Assembly: GCA_017412325.1 (NCBI GenBank)
Contig: JAFPYE010000111.1
Span: 1-6,398 of the forward strand
From: Kiritimatiellia bacterium
Lineage (GTDB): Bacteria > Verrucomicrobiota > Kiritimatiellia > RFP12 > UBA1067
Length of the DNA: 6,398 nt
Reading direction: 5' to 3'
Part shown: positions 1-6,398 of the stretch, piece after piece
Position numbering within the stretch: the stretch's first letter is position 1
How the letters are laid out: every line of letters starts with the position of its first letter
Translations under genes and position numbers: made by a program
The notes under the pieces: model-generated
Told to the model about the DNA's origin: nothing
The model's database searches: none
Seen by the model: only the letters and a program-made list of their open reading frames with translations

Positions 1-2
1 AA

Positions 3-1049
3 GACTTTGAACGGCTGTCGCTGGAGGCGAAACGGCCCTACCTGGCGCGGCCGGGCGGCGACGGCATGCCCTACCACACGCTTTTCGCGCAGCAGTTCGA
101 CCGCGCGATCCTCGAGCGCCTCTGCGCGCTCGCCAACCGCATCCGCTTCATCAACAAGTCGAAGGAGGGCGCGCTCTACCTGAAGAACGTCCTCGCGCAC
201 AAGCGCGCGATGCTCTACTTCTCGCAGCCGAGCTCGCGCACGTTCCTCTCGCACCTCGCGGCGTGCCAGATCCTCGGCATCACGACCGGCAGCGTGCGCG
301 ACGCGGCGACGAGCTCCGAGTTCAAGGGCGAAAGCCACGAGGACTCGATCCGCACCTTCTCGTCCTACTTCGACATGATCATCATGCGCTCGCCCGAGCA
401 GGGCCTGGCGGAGAAGATGGCGTGGGAGCTGTCCAACAGCGAGCGCCCGGTGCCGATCCTGAACGCGGGCTCGGGCAAGGACCAGCACCCGACGCAGGCG
501 CTCCTCGACATCTACACGCTCATCCGCTCGTTCGAGAACAAGGGCGGCGTGGACGGGCGCACGGTGACGTTCTGCGGCGATTTGATGCGCGGCCGCACGG
601 TGCGCTCGCTCTCCTACCTGCTCACCAACTTCAAGGACGTGAAGCAGATTTTCGTCGCGCCGCCGGACCTCCAGGTGCCCGCCGACGTGGTGATGATCCT
701 CGCGAAGAAGGGCGTCGACTTCGAGGTGACGGACGACCTCAAGGCGGCGGTGAAGGTGTCGGACGCGGTCTACATGACGCGCATCCAGGACGAGTGGGAC
801 AAGGCGAAGGGCGAGTCGGCGCAGATCGACACCTCGCGCTTCAAGTTCGGCGCGGCGGAGCTCGCGCTCCTGGGCAAGGACGGCATCATCATGCACCCGC
901 TGCCGCGCCGCGACGAGATCGCCACCTGCTGCGACCACGACCCGCGCGCGATGTACTGGCGGCAGATGCGCAACGGCATGTGGATCCGCGCGGCGCTGAT
1001 CGCGTCCGTGTTCGGTTTCGAAGAGACAATCATGGAGTGCGGCTATTGA
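3..1049 (+). CDS. pyrB: aspartate carbamoyltransferase, catalytic chain (5'-partial)
   Basis: This enzyme joins carbamoyl phosphate and L-aspartate to give N-carbamoyl-L-aspartate, the committed step of cytoplasmic pyrimidine synthesis. Visible family motifs are the carbamoyl-phosphate loop PSSRT (nt 228-242; usual form STRT), the mobile-loop segment SSEFKGES with its lysine, the HPTQ motif (nt 486-497), GDLMRGRTVRSL in the hinge to the aspartate domain, and HPLPRRDEI (nt 894 onward). Both domains are present and the C-terminal end looks complete. The first ATG is at 66, but the frame stays open to the window edge and the 21 upstream codons (ending RPGGDG before MPYH) look coding. No Shine-Dalgarno sequence sits in front of 66, so the true start probably lies before the window. 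The stop TGA shares its last base with the metX start. An ornithine carbamoyltransferase is less likely given HPLPR and the missing ornithine signature. Whether a regulatory chain (PyrI) exists cannot be seen here. Confidence 0.93.
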   Translation, partial: DFERLSLEAKRPYLARPGGDGMPYHTLFAQQFDRAILERLCALANRIRFINKSKEGALYLKNVLAHKRAMLYFSQPSSRTFLSHLAACQILGITTGSVRDAATSSEFKGESHEDSIRTFSSYFDMIIMRSPEQGLAEKMAWELSNSERPVPILNAGSGKDQHPTQALLDIYTLIRSFENKGGVDGRTVTFCGDLMRGRTVRSLSYLLTNFKDVKQIFVAPPDLQVPADVVMILAKKGVDFEVTDDLKAAVKVSDAVYMTRIQDEWDKAKGESAQIDTSRFKFGAAELALLGKDGIIMHPLPRRDEIATCCDHDPRAMYWRQMRNGMWIRAALIASVFGFEETIMECGY

Positions 1050-2818
1050 TGGACGGCATCGGCATTGTTGAAGAGAAGAAACTTGACCTGAAGCTGCCCG
1101 CGGGCGGCTACCGGCTGGAGTCGGGCGGGCTCCTGAAGAAGATCGAGGTCGTCTACGAGGAGTGCGGCGCGCCGATGCGGGATGACAACGTCATCTTCAT
1201 CTGCCACGCGCTGACGGGCGACGCGCACGTGGCGGGCATCCGTCCCGGCGAGACGAAGCCGAGCGGCTGGTGGGACGCCATGGTGGGGCCGGGGCGCGGC
1301 ATCGACACGAACCGCTGGCACGTCGTCTGCGCGAACGTGCTGGGCGGGTGCAGCGGCACGACGGGGCCGATGTCGGTCAATCCCGACACGGGCAAGCCCT
1401 ACGGGTCGAGCTTCCCGCAGTACACGTTCTCCGACGCGGTGGACGTCTACCGGATGCTCCTCAAGCAGATCGGCGTCAAGCACCTCGCCGCGCTCATCGG
1501 CGGCAGCTACGGCGGCCTGCAGGTGATGGACTGGGTGACGCGCTGCCCAGACGAGATGGACAAGGCGGCGCTCATCGCGACGTCGGCGAGCCTCAACACG
1601 CAGGCGCTCGCGTTCGACATCGTCGGCCGGGCCGGCATCACCGAGGATCCCGACTGGCGCGGCGGCGACTACTATCAGGTCGGCGACGGCCTCGGCCCCA
1701 AGCGCGGGCTCTCGTCCGCGCGGCAGCTCGCGCACATCACCTACCTCTCGCGCGAGCTCCTGGAGGCGAAGTTCCACCGCGCGCTGCAGAAGAACTTCGT
1801 GGAGGCGCCGCCCGAGGAGCGCGCCAAGCGCGACGCCGCGTTCAAGACCTACTTCCAGATCGAAAGCTACCTCGACCACCACGGCCAGAAGTTCCTCAAG
1901 CGCTTCGACGCGAACAGCTACCTGCACATCACGCGGTCGATGGACCTCTTCGACGCGGGCGCGCGCTACGGCGGGCTCGACGCGGCGACGGCGCGCGTGC
2001 AGGCGAAGTGCCTCGTCGTCAGCTACGAGAACGACATCCTCTTCGCGGACTGGCAGGCGCAGGACATCGCGCATTCGCTCCTCAAGAACGGCAAGCGCGT
2101 CACCTACTGCCACCTGGAGGCGGGCACGGGCCACGATTCGTTCCTGACGGAGATCCACGACCTCGCGGGCCTCCTGGCCGGGTTCCTCACGGGGCGCGAG
2201 GTCAAGGTCATGAAGTGGCAGGAGCGGCTCTACCGCAACGTCGTCAAGATGGTCCGGCCTCGCGCGCGCGTCGTCGACATCGGCTGCGGCGACGGCTCGC
2301 TCCTCAACGTCCTGCGCGAGACGCGCGACGTGCAGGGCGACGGCGTGGAAATTGACATCGAGCGCTTCAGCGAGGCGGTGGCGGACGGCCACGACTGCTT
2401 CTGGGCGGACGCGGACGAGGGGCTGAAGCTCATCCCCGACGGGCACTACGACGTCGCGGTCTGCTCGGATACGCTCCAGGAGGTGAAGAACCCGCGCGGG
2501 CTTCTGCGCGAGGCGCTCCGCATCGCGGACGAGGCGATCGTCACGTTCCCGAACTTTGCGGCCTACCGCATCCGCCTGACGCTGGCGCTTCGCGGGCGGC
2601 TGCCCGTCTCGAAGGCGCTGCCGTTCAAGTGGTACGACACGCCGAACATCCACTGCGTGACGCTGAAGGACTTCCGCGAGCTCTGCAAGGCGGAGGGGAT
2701 CGAGATCCTCGAAGTCGCGGCGGAGAGCCGCCACCTCTTCGGCAAGCTCCTGCTCGCGCTCGGCCTCAAGAACCTTGGCGCGTCGAAGATCGTCGCCCGC
2801 ATCCGGAGGAAGAAATGA
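1049..2818 (+). CDS. metX: MetX-MetW fusion: homoserine O-acyltransferase / methionine biosynthesis protein
   Basis: A 589-residue two-domain protein. Residues 1 to about 385 are MetX, an alpha/beta-hydrolase enzyme that acylates homoserine (usually from acetyl-CoA) in methionine synthesis. Seen: HALTGD from H53, GWWD at 73-76, [12 protein letters not shown] at 96-107, and the nucleophile elbow GGSYGG with Ser153. The likely triad partners are Asp329 (YENDILF) and His362 (GHDSFL). The elbow normally reads GGSMGG, so Tyr154 is unusual. Residues 388-589 are MetW, a SAM-methyltransferase-like protein: DIGCGDGS at 410-417, GVEID, FPNF at 500-503 and WYDTPNIH at 528-535. Each half has the usual length of the free-standing protein. 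metX and metW are often adjacent genes, and metW has been linked to metX function in Pseudomonas. ATG 1049 overlaps the pyrB stop (TGATG) and gives a normal MetX N-terminus; a GGAG lies 11 nt upstream. Acetyl versus succinyl donor cannot be decided from these motifs. Confidence 0.93.
   Translation: MDGIGIVEEKKLDLKLPAGGYRLESGGLLKKIEVVYEECGAPMRDDNVIFICHALTGDAHVAGIRPGETKPSGWWDAMVGPGRGIDTNRWHVVCANVLGGCSGTTGPMSVNPDTGKPYGSSFPQYTFSDAVDVYRMLLKQIGVKHLAALIGGSYGGLQVMDWVTRCPDEMDKAALIATSASLNTQALAFDIVGRAGITEDPDWRGGDYYQVGDGLGPKRGLSSARQLAHITYLSRELLEAKFHRALQKNFVEAPPEERAKRDAAFKTYFQIESYLDHHGQKFLKRFDANSYLHITRSMDLFDAGARYGGLDAATARVQAKCLVVSYENDILFADWQAQDIAHSLLKNGKRVTYCHLEAGTGHDSFLTEIHDLAGLLAGFLTGREVKVMKWQERLYRNVVKMVRPRARVVDIGCGDGSLLNVLRETRDVQGDGVEIDIERFSEAVADGHDCFWADADEGLKLIPDGHYDVAVCSDTLQEVKNPRGLLREALRIADEAIVTFPNFAAYRIRLTLALRGRLPVSKALPFKWYDTPNIHCVTLKDFRELCKAEGIEILEVAAESRHLFGKLLLALGLKNLGASKIVARIRRKK
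2198..2212 (+). promoter_or_regulatory. possible internal ribosome binding site and start for a free MetW
   Basis: An in-frame ATG (2210-2212, Met388 of the fusion) stands exactly where a separate MetW would begin, followed by [11 protein letters not shown], a typical MetW N-terminus. A weak purine-rich match, GAGGT, lies about seven bases upstream. It may be a leftover of the pre-fusion metW start, or still make some free MetW. The match is weak and could be chance. Confidence 0.35.
2805..2810 (+). promoter_or_regulatory. Shine-Dalgarno of the serine acetyltransferase gene
   Basis: GGAGGA lies four bases before ATG 2815, inside the last codons of the metX-metW frame. It is the strongest ribosome binding site of the three biosynthetic genes and supports the start at 2815, even though that start overlaps the previous stop (ATGA). 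Confidence 0.75.
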
Positions 2819-3564
2819 CGCTGCCGCAACGCATCGCGCGCATCTTGAACCGCGGCCTCGCGATCCTGCATCCGTGCGTCTACGGCGAACTGAACGCGAC
2901 GGGCGCCATCGACGGGATCGCCGCCGACCTCGAGCGCGAAATCGCGCTCCTCTGCCCGGACCGCGACGCGAAGGAAATCGTCGCCGCGTTCCTGGCACGG
3001 CTCCCCGACGTGCGGCGGCTCGTCGAGACGGACGTGACGGCGGCCTACGAGGGCGACCCCGCCGCCACGAGCCGCATGGAGGTCGTCATGTCGTATCCGG
3101 GCCTCTACGCGGTGACGGTTCACCGCCTCGCGCACGAGCTCTACCGCCTGAAGGTGCCGATCATCCCGCGCGTGATGGCGGAACTGGCGCACAGCAAGAC
3201 GGGCATCGACATCCACCCCGGCGCGACCATCGGCGAGCGGTTCTTCATCGACCACGGCACGGGCGTCGTGATCGGCGAGACGTGCGTCATCGGGCGCAAC
3301 GTGCGGCTCTACCAGGGCGTGACGCTCGGCGGCCTTTCGTTCGAGAAGGACGCGTCGGGCGCGCTCGTGAAGGGGCTCAAGCGCCATCCGAACATCGAGG
3401 ACGACGTCGTCATCTATGCGAACGCGACGATCCTCGGCGGCGAGACGACCATCGGCGCGGGCAGCGAGATCGGCGGCAACGTCTGGCTGCGCGCGAGCGT
3501 CCCGCCCAACTCGCGCGTCTACAACAATCCGCCGGCACCGGTCATCAAGACGCGCGCGCCATGA
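2815..3564 (+). CDS. cysE: serine O-acetyltransferase
   Basis: A 249-residue enzyme that transfers acetyl from acetyl-CoA to L-serine, giving O-acetylserine, the carbon acceptor for cysteine synthesis. The N-terminal half (residues 1 to about 110) is helical and carries the SAT-type stretch ending in YRLAHELY-like residues (here [13 protein letters not shown]). The C-terminal half is a left-handed beta-helix of hexapeptide repeats ([49 protein letters not shown]). The catalytic pair is probably Asp132 in DIHP and His147 in DHGTG, 15 residues apart as in known SATs. The loop with [11 protein letters not shown] resembles SATs of Bacteroidetes-like bacteria, which tend to be longer at the N-terminus, so this copy is rather short. 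The C-terminus stops at KTRAP with no long tail and no terminal Ile, the element E. coli CysE uses to dock into CysK. Start and stop both overlap neighbours by four bases (ATGA). Confidence 0.92.
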   Translation: MTLPQRIARILNRGLAILHPCVYGELNATGAIDGIAADLEREIALLCPDRDAKEIVAAFLARLPDVRRLVETDVTAAYEGDPAATSRMEVVMSYPGLYAVTVHRLAHELYRLKVPIIPRVMAELAHSKTGIDIHPGATIGERFFIDHGTGVVIGETCVIGRNVRLYQGVTLGGLSFEKDASGALVKGLKRHPNIEDDVVIYANATILGGETTIGAGSEIGGNVWLRASVPPNSRVYNNPPAPVIKTRAP

Positions 3565-5558
3565 CGCCGGGCGTGGCAGTTCTGCTGGCCGCCGTGGCAT
3601 CCGCCGGCCGCATCAAGGATTCCGTCTGGAACGGAACCGGCGAGGAGTCGTTTTCCGTGACAGGCGTGGTGACGGCGGTGATCGCCGGCAATTCGTCGTT
3701 CTCCGTCACTGACGGGAAAGACGACGCCTATCTTCGCTCGACCAATTCCATAGACTTCAGCGCCGGTGACATCGGGCGCTTCGACGGCCACATCGGCGTC
3801 GACGCGAATGGCTGGCGGCGGGCGTTTCTCGACGCTGCGCAAATCACGGGCCGCGCCGAGCTGCCGGCGGTCATCGAGATTGACGCGAAGCAGCTCTCCG
3901 ACACGGCCTACGACAGCAAGGTCGTCTCGATGCGCGGCATTGTCGCCGACATCCAGCGCGACGACATTGCCCCCGAATGGCGCTTTCTTGCGCTGAGAAG
4001 CCCCCAGGGAGGCTTTGTCGCGGCGATTTACGCGCCTGGGGACGACGACTTGCCTGAACTTCTCGCGGGCGCGGAAGTCCGCGTCTCCGGTATCGCCAAC
4101 ATCCTGCCCGACGGCGGGAAACGCAAGTTCAAGATGCCGCAAATCACGCTCCCGTCGCCTGCGGGCATCCAAATCGTCGCGAACGCGCCGGAAAGCCCGC
4201 TGGCGGCTCCCGCCATCGTGTTCGACGCCAATGGCATCGCGAACGGGCAGTACAAATCCCCCGCGCTCATCGCGCAGATGGGGATGCGACGCGTGACGGG
4301 GGATGTGCTGGCCGTTGCCGCGAGGCGCGACGTCTATCTGTCCGTCGGGGGAGGGCAGGTCGTTTGCGTAGAGCTTGACAGGGCGTGTTGCGCGCCGTCG
4401 GTCGGAGAGAGAATTGTCGCGGCCGGCTTCCCCGAGACAAATCTCTTCATCCTCAAACTGGGCAAGGCGCGTTGGACGCCGTCCGGCGAATCGCCCGCCG
4501 CGCCCGGCGACGAAAAGACGTGGATCCTCCCGCAGTCGATTCCTGCGGACGAGGTGCTGCGCGAGCACTACGGGCATACGGTCGGGCTCGACTGCCGGGT
4601 CGTCGCCGTTCCCGGCGAAGAAGCCTCGGGCGGCGAGCGCGTGCAAGTCCTGTTCGGCGGACGCATCGTTCCCGTCGACATCAGCGGTGCGCCGGAGCTT
4701 TGTGCGCGGCTTTCGCCCGGCGACGAGATCGACGTTCGCGGGCTCTGCGTCCTGAACACGTCGGAATGGCGCCTCGGCGACATGTTCCCCGCCATCGACG
4801 GCTTTACGGTCGTCGTCCGCAACCCGGACGACGTGCGCCTGCTCAAGGCCGCTCCCTGGTGGACGATCGAACGGCTCAAGCTTGCCGTCGCCACCCTGGT
4901 TGCCGTGACATTGCTCCTGTCGCTCCTGGTCTGGATCCTGCGCGGAATCGTCCGGCGCAGAAGCCGCCAGCTGTTCAAGGCGGAAATCGGCAAGGTGGAG
5001 TCGGAGCTGCGCATCGGCGAGCGCACGCGCCTCGCGGTCGAGATCCACGATTCGCTTTCGCAGTATCTCGTCGGCGTCGCCTATCAGGTTGATGCGGCGG
5101 CGAAGGCGCTCCGCCGTGGCGCGGAGGCCGCCGGGGGCTTCCTCGCCACGGCGCAGAACATCCTCGCCTCCTGCCGGGAGGAACTGCGCCGCTGCCTTTC
5201 CGACCTGCGCGGGAATGCGCTGGAGATGAAAGACATGGCCGAGGCCGTCCGCTCGACCGTCCGGCCGGTCGTCGGCGACGCGGAACTTTCCGTACGTTTC
5301 GCAACGAGGCGCGACAGCCTGTCGGACACGACCGCGCACGCGATACTCTGCATCGTCCGGGAACTTGCGGCCAACGCCGTCCGCCACGGCGGGGCGAAGC
5401 ACGTCAAGATTGCCGGCGCGCGCGCAGGGAAGTCTATCCGGTTTTCCGTCCGGGACGACGGATCCGGGTTTGACGCGGCTGGCAATCCCGGCCCCGCCGA
5501 GGGGCATTTGGGCTTCTGGGCATACGCGAGCGCGTCGTCAAACTCGGCGGCGCCGTGA
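3561..5558 (+). CDS. sensor histidine kinase (HisKA_3 type), C-terminus frameshifted
   Basis: As read, 665 residues. A short hydrophobic N-terminus ([11 protein letters not shown], residues 5-15) may be a signal peptide, though it lacks the usual positive charge. Residues about 28-430 form an extracytoplasmic part with repeated OB-like beta segments (VTGVVT near 33, SMRGIVAD near 123, [10 protein letters not shown] near 243, [10 protein letters not shown] near 341). One membrane helix follows at about 441-460, then Arg-rich RRRSR on the cytoplasmic side. The dimerisation/phosphoacceptor motif is [17 protein letters not shown] with His496. The ATPase domain shows the N box [10 protein letters not shown] (Asn605) and G1 box DDGSGFD (632-638). 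After GHLGF the frame leaves the family pattern and ends in unrelated residues ([13 protein letters not shown]), losing the rest of the G2 box and the last strands. Start 3561 overlaps the cysE stop (ATGA) with no clear Shine-Dalgarno, so it probably relies on coupling. The ligand is unknown. Third positions carry more A/T than in the upstream genes. As read, ATP binding would probably be impaired. Confidence 0.85.
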   Translation: MTPGVAVLLAAVASAGRIKDSVWNGTGEESFSVTGVVTAVIAGNSSFSVTDGKDDAYLRSTNSIDFSAGDIGRFDGHIGVDANGWRRAFLDAAQITGRAELPAVIEIDAKQLSDTAYDSKVVSMRGIVADIQRDDIAPEWRFLALRSPQGGFVAAIYAPGDDDLPELLAGAEVRVSGIANILPDGGKRKFKMPQITLPSPAGIQIVANAPESPLAAPAIVFDANGIANGQYKSPALIAQMGMRRVTGDVLAVAARRDVYLSVGGGQVVCVELDRACCAPSVGERIVAAGFPETNLFILKLGKARWTPSGESPAAPGDEKTWILPQSIPADEVLREHYGHTVGLDCRVVAVPGEEASGGERVQVLFGGRIVPVDISGAPELCARLSPGDEIDVRGLCVLNTSEWRLGDMFPAIDGFTVVVRNPDDVRLLKAAPWWTIERLKLAVATLVAVTLLLSLLVWILRGIVRRRSRQLFKAEIGKVESELRIGERTRLAVEIHDSLSQYLVGVAYQVDAAAKALRRGAEAAGGFLATAQNILASCREELRRCLSDLRGNALEMKDMAEAVRSTVRPVVGDAELSVRFATRRDSLSDTTAHAILCIVRELAANAVRHGGAKHVKIAGARAGKSIRFSVRDDGSGFDAAGNPGPAEGHLGFWAYASASSNSAAP

Positions 5559-5614
5559 AAATCGAGAGCGTCCCTGGCAGGGGATGCTGCGTTTCAGTGG
5601 AGATCGGAGGATGA
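5516..5614 (+). pseudogene. displaced C-terminal end of the histidine kinase in a shifted frame
   Basis: From CTG 5516 this frame reads [18 protein letters not shown], then VPGRGCCVSVEIGG and a stop at 5612-5614. This is the standard ending of a NarL-type kinase ATPase domain (GxRERV..LGG..xIES.PGxG). One base restored near 5513-5514 (for example GGCTT to GGCCTT) would give [12 protein letters not shown] and a 684-residue kinase. The stop would then overlap the regulator start as ATGA, like the other junctions. It could be a real mutation or a sequencing/assembly error; I see no good slippery heptamer for programmed shifting. Confidence 0.85.
5599..5602 (+). promoter_or_regulatory. Shine-Dalgarno of the response regulator gene
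   Basis: GGAG lies eight bases before ATG 5611, a good spacing. A second GGAGG (5606-5610) directly touches the ATG and is too close to be the functional one. Because the kinase frame as read stops at 5558, ribosomes terminating there would be about 50 bases away, so coupling would be weaker than in the restored frame. Confidence 0.6.
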
Positions 5615-6231
5615 AAAAGACGAAGATTCTGATTGTCGACGACCATGCGGTCGTCAGAATGGGCCTCGCCTCCATCATCAGCCTGGAGGACGATCTCGAA
5701 GTCTGCTGCGAGGCGTCTTCCGGCGAGGAGGCGGCCAAGCTCGCCGCCGCGTTGAAACCCGATGTCGCCATCTGCGATTTCGTCATGAGCGGCATGGACG
5801 GCGCGGCGGCGACGGCGGCGATCCGCGCCGCGTCGCCGGACACCCAGGTTCTCATCCTGACGACGTTCGGCTCGTCGGAGGATCTGGCGAGGGCGTTCGA
5901 CGCGGGGGCGGTCGGCGCGGTGACGAAGGACATTCCGCACGACGAACTGGTCGCCGCGATTCGCGCGACGGCCCGGGGGCGGCGCGTCGTCTCGCCGCAG
6001 ATCGAGCAGACGCTCAAGACCGTCGAGCCGAAGCCCCGCTTCACGGAGCGCCAGCAGGAAGTCCTCGACGCCATCACGCGCGGGCTCTCCAATGACGACA
6101 TCGCCAAAGTCCTGTGCCTTTCAAAGGCCCGCATCAAGCAGCATATCGCCGAACTCTACGACAAACTGGGCGCGGCGAACCGCACGGAGGCCGTTGCCAT
6201 CGCCATCCGCCGGCATCTGCTCAAGAATTAG
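5611..6231 (+). CDS. response regulator, NarL/FixJ family (REC + LuxR-type HTH)
   Basis: A 206-residue DNA-binding response regulator and the probable partner of the kinase just upstream. The receiver domain (about 1-120) has the acidic pair Asp10-Asp11 in LIVDDH, the phosphoacceptor Asp56 in DVAICDFVMSGMDG, the switch residue Thr84 in LILTTFG and Lys106 in VTKDIP. The position after the phospho-Asp loop is Ser where most relatives have Pro (MPxMDG). The C-terminal domain (about 143-206) is a LuxR-type helix-turn-helix: FTERQQEVLDAITRGLSNDD, then IAKVLCLSKARIKQHIAELY and DKLGAANRTEAV. All residues needed for phosphorylation are present, so this protein looks intact even though the kinase is broken. 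The start gives a typical MKKTKILIVDDH beginning. Its target genes cannot be read from the sequence; the upstream biosynthetic genes are only one candidate. Confidence 0.94.
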   Translation: MKKTKILIVDDHAVVRMGLASIISLEDDLEVCCEASSGEEAAKLAAALKPDVAICDFVMSGMDGAAATAAIRAASPDTQVLILTTFGSSEDLARAFDAGAVGAVTKDIPHDELVAAIRATARGRRVVSPQIEQTLKTVEPKPRFTERQQEVLDAITRGLSNDDIAKVLCLSKARIKQHIAELYDKLGAANRTEAVAIAIRRHLLKN

Positions 6232-6242
6232 CCTTTTGGCTA
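6229..6242 (+). terminator. weak hairpin at the end of the operon
   Basis: TAGCC-TTTT-GGCTA forms a five-base-pair stem with a four-base loop that overlaps the regulator stop codon. It is followed by a pyrimidine-rich but not uniform stretch (GATTCTCCTTTCC). The stem is short and there is no clean T run, so it is only a possible terminator. Confidence 0.25.
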
Positions 6243-6283
6243 GATTCTCCTTTCCGGTTGAACATGCTATACCCCGACTTTGC

Positions 6284-6317
6284 CACTTGGATATTAGGTC
6301 CTCGGCGTGACCAAGTG
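6284..6317. repeat. inverted repeat CACTTGG / CCAAGTG
   Basis: Perfect seven-base arms at 6284-6290 and 6311-6317 are separated by 20 bases; arm starts are 27 bases apart. T and A runs flank the two arms (TTT before, AAAAA after), so the pairing could be extended across a small internal loop. There is no T run downstream on either strand as in an intrinsic terminator, so an operator or an RNA structure is as likely. Confidence 0.5.
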
Positions 6318-6339
6318 AAAAATCTTCAATAAAATCAAT

Positions 6340-6356
6340 GCTCCCCCTTGCGGAGC
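6340..6356. repeat. short dyad GCTCC / GGAGC overlapping the -35
   Basis: Five-base arms (6340-6344 and 6352-6356) surround a seven-base loop. The dyad covers the putative -35 hexamer of the promoter that follows, so it may be an operator half-site pair. It is short enough to be chance. Confidence 0.3.
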
Positions 6357-6376
6357 CTCTGTAGATATGATATAAT
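6348..6376 (+). promoter_or_regulatory. sigma70-type promoter with extended -10, reading out of the window
   Basis: A consensus TATAAT (6371-6376) is preceded by TGA (6368-6370), making a full extended -10 (TGnTATAAT). With a 17-base spacer the -35 is TTGCGG (6348-6353), matching only the TTG of the consensus. Transcription would begin around 6383 and enter the gene beyond 6398, which is not visible. In such a GC-rich genome this match stands out. Confidence 0.6.
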
Positions 6377-6398
6377 TATCCCGTGATTGCAACCTTGC

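Larger units (their letters stand above)
6232..6398. other. AT-richer intergenic region
   Basis: After the regulator stop the composition changes sharply from GC-rich to much more AT-rich and stays so to the window end. I see no convincing coding frame on either strand. The short frames running in from the regulator gene are overlaps without family resemblance. The stretch holds an inverted repeat, a hairpin and a forward promoter, so it is probably the boundary between this operon and the next transcription unit. Confidence 0.6.

Noticed and set aside
263..1048. In-frame upstream extension of the MetX frame through pyrB
   Set aside because: The translated residues are Arg/Gly/His-rich nonsense overlapping the ATCase; the MetX family N-terminus begins at ATG 1049.
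1043..2998. Long minus-strand open frame of 651 codons opposite metX-metW
   Set aside because: It is Arg/Ala/Val-rich with no family motif and mirrors a clearly real plus-strand gene; such antisense frames are expected in GC-rich DNA.
3519..5507. Long minus-strand open frame of 662 codons opposite the kinase
   Set aside because: Low-complexity Arg/Asp/Ala composition and no recognisable domain; the plus strand holds clear kinase motifs.
5505..5520. Programmed ribosomal -1 frameshift at the kinase end
   Set aside because: A -1 slip would restore the family ending, but there is no X XXY YYZ slippery heptamer here and I see no clear downstream stem; a lost base is simpler.
6265..6273. A second -10-like site TGCTATACC
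   Set aside because: Only four of six -10 bases match and there is no acceptable -35 about 17 bases upstream.
6092..6332. Two short 72-codon frames running from the regulator gene into the intergenic region
   Set aside because: They lie mostly within the HTH coding region in other frames, lack ribosome binding sites and match no family I know.

Overview
The window is a GC-rich, tightly packed, all-forward gene cluster that looks bacterial and chromosomal. Codon third positions are mostly G/C. Genes overlap by one to four bases, and there is no room for internal promoters. The style of the proteins (a Bacteroidetes/PVC-like serine acetyltransferase and a sensor kinase with an OB-like extracytoplasmic part of the kind common in Verrucomicrobia relatives) suggests a PVC-superphylum bacterium, perhaps a Verrucomicrobiota/Kiritimatiellota-type organism. 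That placement is inferred from remembered family resemblance only.

Layout: (1) positions 1-1049, the 3' part of an aspartate carbamoyltransferase gene (pyrimidine synthesis) whose start lies before the window. (2) 1049-2818, one reading frame that fuses MetX (homoserine O-acyltransferase) to MetW (methyltransferase-like methionine protein). (3) 2815-3564, serine O-acetyltransferase (cysE-type). (4) 3561-5558, a membrane sensor histidine kinase whose C-terminal end is lost through a single-base frameshift near 5514; the missing end is still readable in another frame up to 5614. (5) 5611-6231, a NarL/FixJ-type response regulator. (6) 6232-6398, an AT-richer gap with inverted repeats and a very good extended -10 promoter pointing out of the window.

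The first part makes precursors: carbamoyl-aspartate for pyrimidines, O-acyl-homoserine for methionine and O-acetylserine for cysteine. MetX and CysE are the two acyltransferases that activate the carbon skeletons for sulfur incorporation, so their pairing makes metabolic sense. The two-component pair follows with the same stop/start overlaps, so it is probably co-transcribed with the biosynthetic genes. Whether it controls them cannot be told from the sequence.

The points most worth a second look are the kinase frameshift (the abandoned frame ends in the same ATGA overlap with the regulator gene), the MetX-MetW fusion with a possible internal MetW start, and the joining of a two-component system to a sulfur amino-acid/pyrimidine operon. 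I saw no mobile element, CRISPR array, tRNA or rRNA, and no clearly new type of system.
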